Assembly: GCA_032622095.1 (NCBI GenBank) | Contig: CP136065.1 | Span: 21,442,134-21,506,133, forward strand | DNA length: 64,000 bases | DNA from: Siphonodentalium dalli | Taxonomy: Eukaryota > Mollusca > Scaphopoda > Gadilida > Siphonodentaliidae | Reading direction: 5' to 3' | Notes under the pieces: model-generated | The model's database searches: none | What the model was told of the DNA's origin: nothing | What the model saw: the letters and a program-made list of their open reading frames with translations, nothing else | Translations under genes and position numbers: made by a program | Shown here: positions 23,252 to 35,200 of the stretch, one piece after another | How positions within the stretch are numbered: position 1 is the stretch's first letter | Layout of the letters: each line of letters starts with the position of its first letter

Positions 23252-26200
23252 CTGTGAATAGAATACACCATATCAAGTGATGTGCTTTTTATTTAAGTGA
23301 GTGAGTTTATTCCACCCCAAGCAAGCCTGTCATTTGCAGAATGAGGTCCCCAGAGGGTGAATTTAGTGACGCTATCCCCCATAGCGGGCTAGCATCACTA
23401 AATTCACCCACTGGGGACCTCATTCTTCTTAGACTACATTTTCTCTGGAAAGTATCTTTATAAGAAATTTCAAAAGAAACTTCTTTTTAGTTTAGTTTCT
23501 CTATATCCCCAAATTGTCAGATGACACATTGCATAATCAAGGTTCTCAATGGGTGTACATCACAGTAGTCTCCATTTTGGGAACTTCATTCTGAGTCTAT
23601 GTCTCCCATAGCAGATGAGGTCATGCAGAACGAGGTCCCCAGAGGGTGAATTTGGTGATGCTAGCCTGCTATGCAGAATAGCGTCACTAAATTCACCCTC
23701 TGGGGACCTCATTCTGCCAATGACAGGACTACTAAACTCAGACTTGATCCAAAACGATGGTATATCCAAGCCTTGAAATAGGGTGTCTGTCATTTGCAGA
23801 ATGAGGTCCCCAGAGGGAGAATTTAGTGATGCTACCCCCGCATAGCGGGCTAGCTTCACCAAATTCACCCTCTGGGGACCTCATTCTGCTTACACCTCAG
23901 CAGAATGAGGTTCCCAGAAGGTGAATTTGGTGATGCTAGCTCACTATGCGGGGTAGTATCACTAAATTCTCCCTCTGGGGACCTCATTCTGCAAATGACA
24001 GACACCCTATTTCATAGTCCAAGTCTTCTTGTACTAAAACCAGCTAAGATATTGGGATGGCGATGCTGGCGTTTAGTCCAAGACCGCCCTATATGCTCGC
24101 TTATGACAAGGCTTAAGCGTTAGTGACCCGCTCAAATAAAACCACAATTATATGAAATAAAATATCACAATTGCGACAATAAACGGATATTTTCCGCAGA
24201 AGACATGCTATTTTATCTGAAACCCACATCAGTTGTGAATTTAAAACGGTAATTTAATGCGAAAAGAGACATTTACCTCAATGTTTACAATTTTTTAAAA
24301 GTATGCGAACTCGGTTGACCTCGCGAACTGTGTTCGGCATTTTCCGTTGAAAATATTCCGTAGATTTTGGACAACAACGCAAATTACGATGAATTCTCCA
24401 TTGTAATCGTAATTATGTGTGTCAATAAATAAAATAATAAATAGATTAATTAAACATTGGAGATATAAATGTAATACACTAAATAAATGAACCTTAAGTT
24501 TGAAAAGTCCCACTAAAACGGAAGAACTATATTTCGAAACTGTGTGATTCGGTTCTCCGATTATTTTATCAACACAGATGTCAAAATGCACACCACACGC
24601 ATGGCAAGTCAGACACAAGAGATCTAATTTGCTCCAATTTTGACAAGTTGCTTGCGATAATTGTCAACAAAACTACCGTTCTGATCCTCCATTATGTCAT
24701 TAAGTTTTTAGTGCGGGAATTGTTCTGAAAGCACATAGAAAACTGGACTTTCGGGCGATCTGTTTTCGCAATTTTTGTTCGGAAAACCCGCGCTATATAT
24801 AGAAACGGAAAGTAGAATTCCCAGAACAAACAGCGGATTATGCCGAACTTATTCGGACCACTTCGGCTTTCGGTTAAAACGTAAACAAACAGAGAAACAA
24901 ATCGATGTGTGTGGCAATCAACCGGAATATTCTATGTGTAATTTAACATTAAAGTTAGATTATTATACACCATTATGACCATTAGATGTAAGCCTTTCCG
25001 ATGTATATAGCATCATGTATTGATTTGCTAGGTAAATCGAGTAAAATACACCACAAATTCCCGCCACAGATCGTGGGCGTAACTCATGTGGTAGGATTGG
25101 TATGCAAGCGGGCTTGGACTAAACGCCAGCATCGCCATCCCAATATCTTAGCTGGTTTTAGTACAAGAAGACTTGGACTACCTATTTCAATGCTGGTACA
25201 TCACAGAAAAGGCTCATAGTGGTGCCTTATTCCAGCTGTGGTCTGTGAATCTGATGACTTGAATTTGGTCAGGAATTTTGCCATTTACCCATAACTTTTT
25301 CATCATGGTATGGTTCTTTAAAGGATTGCTATCCTGATGAAACAACAAAACACTATCGGAAAGCCACCCCTATTGTGATCACACAATGATCGCGTAATAA
25401 ATAAGCCGAGAAATAAATAAATAATACCCCCACCAGTTGTCGGCTATCTCCGTCGCAAATCCTCATATGACGTCAAATGTGTAAACTAATTAAAAACACG
25501 GAATCGGAGTGGGAGTTAATTGTGTCTACCTACATGTATATGACGTCATATGAGTGGCGATGGAAAATGCGGAATCGACAACAGCGCGTGAGTGTAATGG
25601 AATTACTGTGGGGCATGTCTTGAAATAGCATTGTGTACATGTGGTGAATTGTCATCGCCCGGTGAGTTAGCTTCACTTGTGATTTGTCATGCTGTTTGGA
25701 AAGTTATTGCTTTGACAAAAAAATATAGAAGGCCGATTGAGCGGGGTAGATAACACTTTCGTGTCAAAAATAAAGCTTATAAAACAAGACATGTGAACTC
25801 TATTCGGTGCGTGTTCACGGTGTTGTTTTAATTTTCCATGTATATCACTGTCGGATACCCATTTAGGTTCGGACATTCCAAGATGGCGGCGCCCACTTAA
25901 GCAGATAAACGGTAAGTGTATATATTGTCTCCAAGCAGCAATCAACGACATCTTTTGGTGATACACCTTGAAACAGTTATGTAGGAATTTGTATGCCCAA
26001 CATATACGTAACACGCCTTTCGCATGACAGGCATGTGAATTGTTGTATTTGGCGTGTCAAGTCGTTATAATTTTTAGAAATTTTATTGAGGCAGCGAAAT
26101 GTTCGCTTTTTCGTATTTTTTTGGCCCTGAGCTCATGCATCCGCAAATTGATTTATTGTTGTGGGTAGATTAGGTCACCACACATCTTCGGAATGCAAAA

Positions 26201-29200
26201 CCGGCAATATTTTTATTGTCTAACTTCGAAAAACGACCTTTGAAAATTTCAAAATGTTCAGGTTCGGATTCGCAACATTCGTGATGATTTTGTTCAGGTT
26301 CAGACACAATTTACCTTCAGGTTCGGACAAATTTGGTTCAGGTTTGGACAATTTTAGTTCAGGTTCGGATGCATCAAAACCTTACCTATAAGTGACATGC
26401 CGAGGTGCAGTCGCGATCTTATTGTGCGTGTTATTAACGAACATGCATTGTTAATTTGTTATATCTAAATATGTCAGCTGAAATTTCCAAATATAGGTGG
26501 TAAATTCTCCGAATTAATGGGATAAAAGCCACAGTTGAATATTCTCGAGCAATATCTACTATAAACCAGCTAGTGGGAATTATTACAATTTACATATGAG
26601 CAACAGTGGTATTATTACTTATCTTCTGAAATATCGGGGATACATGGATATTTAATACCTGGTTCTCGATTTTGAACCCCGAGGCGGAGCCAAGGGGTTT
26701 CAAAAAGAGACATCCGGGTATTAAATCTCCTACTATCCCACGATGTTGGCGGAGCTAACGATTTTGTCCTACATCATGTGGTGTGCTTTTTATAGGTTAT
26801 CAGATAAATTCACACCAATCAGCACCAATAAGAATAAATCAGTAGCAGACCTATCGATCCTGTATAGGTGACGTCAATTAAGCTCAGCGCGCTAGAGCAA
26901 TGTCACGATTGGTGAAACTGCTAGTTCAAGGGTAATTCATAACCACGATGTTTCACGTGCTTTTATACGCCCACTGCCAAGAGTTACTGGGATATGGTGC
27001 ATGATTTAAACGTGACGTTGTTGTCAATCAGATTGTTAGTTACAATCGGTTGTGGGGACAAGCGTTGTTTGTTATATGTTTCCCTATGAAATAGCTGTAA
27101 TTTTAAATGACATACAATGCGCTCTCTTTCGTCAGGACCTTGGCATGGATATACGGGCATGGCTTTATAATAACAACACATCGCGATACATATAATAATA
27201 AAACGATAAAGACATTTAATTACGAGAACTGCGATGTATTTCGGCGAAGTTTTGTATTCGCAGTGTTCCCCCATAACGCGACAAACTTCAAAAGCCGCGA
27301 TCGAATTCATGATCGCTTTGAGCGTGCAAACTTTTTATACCACCGTTGCGTATCTATGCGTTGTCAATGAGTTACCACGTGACAATCATGTGATCGGGCC
27401 GATGATCACGTGACTTCGTCTACAACACAAAATCTTCGGCTAACTTCGGAATTTTTTTTAATCGTTATAAAAATAACAATTGGCGGCCGATTATACACAC
27501 CCAATGGACATTATATATATCACCCCATGCATCCGGATATGCTCGTAGCGGAATAACCACATGGACCGCAATTTGCACACCGTTCACGGTCATACACATG
27601 TTGCACCGAAACCAACACATACCAGTGGTTGACGGTGGTGGTACTATTTGTGGCTATAATTTACCCAACTGTACATCAAACTTCTTTAAACATGGACGCA
27701 GTTTAATCCTATTTTACCGTGAAGTTAGGCCAAAAATTGTGCCAAAATTTGCATTTCTTACATAAAATTACGATTTCTGTGGTAACAGCCCAGACAATAT
27801 AGTCTTTGTATGCATTGCTATTTCCGCGGATATTCCCTTAATATAACAGACAACATTTTCAGTCATGTTTCTACATTTTCCATAGTAAAAAATAACCATA
27901 CATGCAGGTCATAGCAAGAAAATATGGTAGGTCTATAGCAGTGGTTTTACGTTTGCTACAGACATGCCCCAAAATCGAGTGAGTGCCTCGATGGAAACTA
28001 ATTTTTCTGTCACTAATATGATTGACATCGCAAACATGTCCAGTTCATTTTGAAGCTAAGATATCATACTTTGAGAGACTGTATGTTATATAATGTGTCA
28101 ATGCAAAGATTCTTTAAAATTTGATAAAACTTATATCGAGTAAGTATTTCAGGTCATAATTTTCGTATAAAACCCGATTATCGAACAGTAATATGCAAAT
28201 TGCGGAAACCACAACCGCTCATTTCTGTAGACCGATTATCGCTGTTAACGTTTAAAAAAAATCAAGGTAAAATAAACCGTGTTTTTTATTAAATAACTTA
28301 CGACAACTAAAGACGATGTGCAAATCGCGGGCCATGTGGTTATTCCGCTTTTTATTGCAATGCCTGATGTTATGACAAAAAAACTTACGAAAAAATAAAT
28401 TTGAAAAAAAAAAAAAAAACTTTTTTGTTTTTGTTTGGATTTTATCAACATGTCCATAGCAGATATGTGTTGAATATTAGTGTGCATTGAGCTCTAACAT
28501 GTAATATGTTAAAAAGTGACTTGCAGGCTTACAACATGAAGTAGATGACTACAATTAAGAAAATTATTAGCTGATCCTCATGCTCTTCTTACAATTAGTC
28601 ATTGTGAACAACTTACACTAATTGTAACTTTATACAATTGAAAGGCACAGGACTAAATTCAGGATCACATATTAGAATGGGGAGGTATCAGTTTTTAGAC
28701 AACAATAACAGTAGTTAATGTCAGGGGCATTATATATTGTTAGGTAATCCCAGTCATACACTGGTAGTACAATGTCATTTTTATACAAGACTAAATGAGT
28801 TTATATGCGTAACAGTTCCCTCTACCTTTCTGGTTATTACTAGACAGAGGAAGGTATCTTTGTCCATGCTTACTATGTGCAGAAAAAAAATAAAAAATAA
28901 AAATAAAACCCTCCCTCCCTCATTGATTTGAAAAAAAAATTGCCCGAGAACCAAAACACTTTTTTTTTTTGGCCTAATAAAGCACTTTTCATGGACCGCA
29001 GTGATAAATTTCAAGGGTAATTATAATTAGGCCGTGGCTAGAGTACCGTATACGGCACTTTACCCGGGCTGCTAAAGTACCATATACGGCACTCTCCCCG
29101 AACTGCTAAAGTACCGTATACGGTAGTGCTGGGCGGTTTCCCGATTAATGGACAAAACCCGGTTAAAATTTCAATATCGTCAGTAATATCGTAGAAACTA

Positions 29201-32200
29201 AAATAATCGTAATATCGTCGACAATCAGTGGGTGCCAGCCAATCATAAGCGTGTACAAACAAATAATATAACGCAAGCCTAAATCGAGTTAAAAACCCAG
29301 CGTAACATCCAGGCGTGCAATCAAAACACACACAATAGAAAACAGGGTCAGATCGGAAGGGAGGCTCCGGGAGCATTGGGCTTGAATAAAGTAAGTATGG
29401 TCCACATTTTGTATGTTGATTGAGAATTGGAGAACACAGTTTATTCAGTACAGCGTGGTACTATGATTACGCAACCCTGCGAAATGAATGTCAGTTATGC
29501 CACGCTTCTTCCTTCAGCACAAAGATGCACATGTATGCACCATCAACCAAATAATCAATGGGCGAAGATACCGCCCTCTTCTCGTCTAGAAGAAACAACT
29601 CACTGCGATTGGTTAAAACCAATTGTATAGAATTAGAGCTTCAAACCCACCCAAAAATACATGGTGTTCTCCTTGCTTGGCCGAATTCCAAATATTATGT
29701 ACTACGTGTGTTTGGACTTCGCTAAAAGACTGAACCTCATTGTCAAATTTGTCTTGCCGGTAAACCACATTGCCATTAGTCAAGCGACTCAAGTATCACC
29801 GGGAATAACATATATATATGTTTACTCAACTTAGTTGAACATACCGAGATAGAAAAGGATACTATAGTATAGAACACTTTTAGTTTGGCATAGATGACAT
29901 AATACTTTTACTAATTACCGATATAAACCAGAATTTGTCAAGTCACCGGAACGAAATTGTCCGAATAGTGGAATTTAACCTGTGAATTTAATTTTTCATT
30001 CCGAAGTTGTGACTGGTTGAGTGGTTGTGTCTGTTATTCCCGACGTCAACTTGTCAAAATTAATGCCAATGATGTGATTCTATCTAACAGTGAAAATGGT
30101 TTTCAGTCTCTAGTATCTGTTTAAAAATAACCGCGATTATATCGTTAACCGCGGTTTTAATTTAAAAAAATCACGGTTTTTATTTTTGTTAATATCGTCC
30201 AGCCCTAGTATACGGCATTCTAGCCGAACTGCTAAAGTACCGGGGCCTTATGCATACACTTTACCCACGTTGTTTGATCGGAGTATTTGGTTGTCATGTC
30301 AATATGCAGACAATTGCGTTGAGAGCTTTCCGATGAATGGCAACAAGCCATATTTACGACTAAATCCTGAAAAGTTACCCATAATTCTGCTGTGGTTAAG
30401 GAGTCGATTACTTAGGGCATTACTGTAGTTTACATACCGCTTCAAGTTTGGTCTTTGGTACTCTACATATACAGTTGCTCCCAAAATTGGTATCCTTAGT
30501 CTGAATGCATCGCAAACAACACAAGTTTTCATAACCTTGCTTCTTCCATTTAGCAATGAGATTTTTATCAGCTATCGATTCCTTGAGGCAGTATTCATAG
30601 AGTTCTAAAAATAGAAAATGTTATATTACAAAACATACACATGAAATAGCACTGGTCAAATGCAAACTATGAACAAATTATAAAGTTATGGTTTTAACCC
30701 TTTCATGACAGGAGCTGTGCTGACGCAACATTAACCCTTTACCCAACAAACCGGCCAAATAAAGCTGCAACAGCCTAAATTATCTTGGGTCTGTCTCAAT
30801 AAAACCATACAAATATGGATATCATTGGAACCGGCTCATTGACCACATTGTGATGGTTACAGTTATGCCCTGTGCCAATGCATTCTCTTATATATGCGAG
30901 TCGACCATAGGTCGCCTCGCATATATAAGAGAATGCATTGGCCTAAAAAAAATATTTTTTTAACACTTTTTACCATTTTTTCTTACATTCTTTAACAATT
31001 TTTTAATTTTTAATGTGTTAAGCCAATGCATTCTCTTATATATGCGAGGCGACCTATGGTCGACTCGCATATATAAGAGAATGCATTGGCACAGGGCCCT
31101 TCTGTTGGGTAAAGGGTTAAAGACCCTGTGCAAATGCATTCTCTTATATATGCAACTCGACCATAGGCCGCCTTGCATATATAAGTGAATGCACTGGCCT
31201 AACAATTTTTTATCAATTTTTCTTACATTCTTTAACAATTTTTATCATTTTTATTTAATTTCTTATATTCTTTAACAATTTTTATCATTTTTATCTTACA
31301 TTTTATAAAAAATTGTATAATTTTTTCTTATATTCTTTAAAGGATTACTATCCTCATGAAACAACAAAACTCTATCGGAAAGCCACCCCTATTGTGATCA
31401 CAATGATCCAAGTCCCATAAAAATCGCGTAATAAATAAGCCGAGAAATAAATAAATAATACCACCACCGGTTGTCGGCTATCTCCGTCGCAAAACCTTGC
31501 ATGACGTCAAGCGAGGTAAACTAATTAAAAACAGGGAATCGGAGTCGGAGTTAATTATGTCTACCTATATGGCGATGGAAAATCCGGAATCGACATCAGC
31601 GCGTGAGTGTAATGGAATTACTGCGGGGCATATCAATAGCATTGTTTACACATGGTGAATTGTCATCGCGCGGTGAGTTATCTTCACTTGTGATTTGTCT
31701 TAAGTGCTGTTTGGAAAGTTACGGTATTGTTTTGACAAAAAATATAGAGGGACGATTGAGCGGGGTAGATAACACTTTCGTATAAAGCTTATAAAAACAC
31801 GAGCCGGCATGTGAACTTTATTCGGGTGCGTGTTCGCGATGTTGTTTTAATTTTCCGTATATATGCCCCGAGTGTCCCGTATTTACAATCATTCATTCAT
31901 TCTAGTGACTCTCAGTTATGCATATGCTGTATTCATTTCCAAACGATGTTCGTTTACGTGACATTTGGCAGGATTTCTGTGGGAAACCTGTTGCGCAAAA
32001 TCAGAAACCGATTACATATACCAAATAAAGAGCGTTTAATTTGACGAGTCAGTCATGGTTACGAATACATACAATTGCAGTTAAAGTGGTGAGTATGTTG
32101 ATGAATAATTCACGATGACAACTATTCTAAGTCGAGTCCCCATTTCCTTCACCATGGCTCAATAAAGAGCGTTCCATGTTAAGAGTTTTCCTAATATGGT

Positions 32201-35200
32201 ACGAATAAAAAGAGTTTAATAAAGCGGAAATTGCTATGACAATGATGAAAAGGATATATATCGGAAGTTCATGTACATGTATTGACCTGTATTGTTGTAA
32301 TCAGTAAACAATCACTAGAACAAATGTTCTAAGTCGAGTCCCTTTACCATGACGTTCACTATTACGATATATTGCGAATTATTATTATCCCTCCTTCAAA
32401 AAGTGTTATATATGATTGGATGTTTAAACGAACCACGGCGAACATTTATATCTTTTATAACCCTATTGTTATGCGTAATTGACACATAGAGGTCGATTTA
32501 TGACCTGGATATTCAATAGACCGCATCGCTTCAGTGACAGTCGGCTAGATAGTTTTGGGGTGGGGGAAGCAATATTCCGAAATATATATAAACACCATAT
32601 TGCCCAAATATATACATGATTCATAACCAAGGAAAAATGAACTTATCATATCATATTGGTAATGAATGACTTGATTATAATTGATTAAATCCGACAGCAA
32701 TAAAACAATTTTGTGTTGTTTTACCGCATTACGATAAATTAAAACGAAACGCTCTTTATTGACACACGACTAATGGCATCTGGAAATTGGAATGTTTACG
32801 AGATGATAATTGCCTAATAACTGTGCAAGTCTTCGCGTATATATGCAATCTTGATATGCATATATAATATAACTTGGACTATTCCGGTAAACGAAAAAAT
32901 ATATATAAACACGAGAACGCGTTTATATAGATAAATGCGCGCAAAACTGAATAATATACGGGCATGGCTTTATAGTAACAACACATCGCGATACATATAA
33001 TAATAGTAATAATAACACGATAAAGACATTTAATTACGAGAAAGGCGATGTTTTTGGCGAAGTTTTGCATTCGCAGTGTGATAACGCGACAATCTTCAAA
33101 GGCCGCGATCGACTGTATACATGCAAACTTAAAATACCACCGTCGCGTATCTATGCGTTGTCAATGAGTTACCACGTGATCGATCACGTGCTATGCTTCT
33201 GTTTACATGTGACAATCACGTGATCGGGCTGATGATCACGTGACTTCGTCTACAACAAAATCTTCGGCTAACTTCGGAATTGTTTTTAATCGTTATAAAA
33301 ATAACGATTGGCGGCCGAATATTAGATTATATGCGCCCAATGGACATTTTATATATATGTTATCGGTATATTGAAAGAAAATAATATTGTTTTTTCTGGA
33401 CCGTATTCCTTTAAAAGAATTATCATTTTTTTCTTAAATTCTTTATCATTTTTTTCAATTTTCTTAATACATTCTTTAATCTGAGTCTGTCTCCCATAGC
33501 AGATGAGGCCATGCAGAATGAGGTCCTCAGAGGAATTTGGTCATGCTAGCTGGCTATGCAGAATAGCGTCACTAAATTCACCCTCAAGGGAATTCTGCAA
33601 ATGACTGGCACGCTAAACATGCTAAAGTTCATAGTCGGTGAAGTATACAAAAAGTGTCATATGACGGGCTAGGTTCATTCAAAATATAATTATCGCATTT
33701 GTATTATGATCTAGGGCCAAAGAATCGCCTTTAATCTATCCAGATTCCAACTGTGATTGAGAACTTACAATAGCAGAGGTTTATCTAGATATTTAGGCGA
33801 GACCAATTTTATTACTTGGATTACGAACATTGAGGATGAAAATCTGTAGATGCAGGAGGGAAAAAAAAAAAAAAAAAAAAAAAAATTTTGGAATTAATTA
33901 TTAGTAAATCAGCTGTAATATTGGAATATCGACAGCAAATACAGACAAACATGACTATCTGACTGGTACCAGAGACAATGTGGTAAGCAAATGAATGTAT
34001 TCCATATCATTGGTTTAGATGAGCATTTATAAATAGGGTATTAATGCATCTTTGACCACCTCCATTTGACCCGGTATTATAATAAATGATTGTGGTCATC
34101 ATGTCCTCGTTACATTGAATTAAGAAATGAATGGCATTTATATTATGATACGCAATATTATAAAGCGTCCATAGATGCCGTCATGAATGGAAATATATAC
34201 TAAGATACAGACCAGGTCTGTATTTTATAACAATATTTATATTTAATAAAAGGTTTAGTATGTTTTAATAATACATTTCATAATTTCTCAAACGCATCCT
34301 TTGGCGTTCACAACCGGATATAGTTCAGTAGTTTAAAATCTCCAACGTTTACCGGTATAAATAACGGATCGCGCGTAATACCGAAAGCCGGAAACATTAA
34401 AAAATACGGCAAAGTATCAAACAGAAACGGACCGCACATTATACATACATCCGGAAAACATTATTTGCTTTCAAAATATTTTTTTATTTTTTTCGATTTT
34501 TTCGGATTTTGTTGTCGGCGCGTTCGTAATCCAAGTAATAAAATTGGTCTCGCCTAATGGTATAACATAATGTTCTATAATTTATCTTAATTTTGTTTTC
34601 GGACCAGAGTGTGAGATAATCTCCTGTGAGTCACAAAATTATGTCCCGTTTCTTGCTTCCGTCGCTTGACAATAATGAAAAAGTGTGTTTCCATGCTAGA
34701 TCATGCGATGAATCTCTACTCTTGCTAATTCCCATAGGGATCATATTCCACCAATACAAAACCTTGGAACTTTTTGAAGTTTTGAGAGGGAACCAAAAAA
34801 ATAATGCAGGAAATATATTTCTTAGTTGTTATCTGTTCCTTAATAAGGTAATTCACTGTCGGTGACTGCCCCAAATCAAAATTGCATGCTTTTCTCAGAT
34901 TTTTGTGAGCTGATATCGCAAAAAACATCAAATTAATTACCCAGAAGAAATTCTGTAATTGTAAGCGATGCAAAGCGAAATCGCACACACATTTAATTAA
35001 GATTGTGAAATTTTGAATTGGGACCTTCACCTACAGTGAAGTACATAATTTAGGAACAGATAATAACTAAGAAATATATTCCCCGTGTAATTTTTCGACT
35101 AAAAAGGTTCCCTGTCAAAACTGCAAAAAGTTCCAAGGTTTTGAACTGGTGGAATATGATCTCCAGCTAGAGTAGAGATTCATGGCATGATCTATTTGAA

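Larger units (their letters stand above)
30735..31116. mobile_element. piggyBac-like TTAA MITE, copy 1, 382 bp
   Basis: Bounded by TTAA at 30731-30734 and 31117-31120. Ends ccctttacccaaca and complement tgttgggtaaaggg. The TTAA target and CCC-starting ends fit piggyBac-type elements. Contents: a left subterminal segment of ~140 bp (gccaaataaagctgcaacag ... atggatatcattggaaccgg), hairpin B4 (30874-30942), AT-rich spacer, hairpin B5 (31022-31090, opposite orientation) and a short right end. Copy 2 is at 55190-55591 in reverse orientation. Confidence 0.88.

Noticed and set aside
23032-23271. 79-codon minus-strand frame over the end of BUD31
   Set aside because: It is a different reading frame across exon 4 and the 3' UTR; exon 4 is fixed by homology and splice phase.
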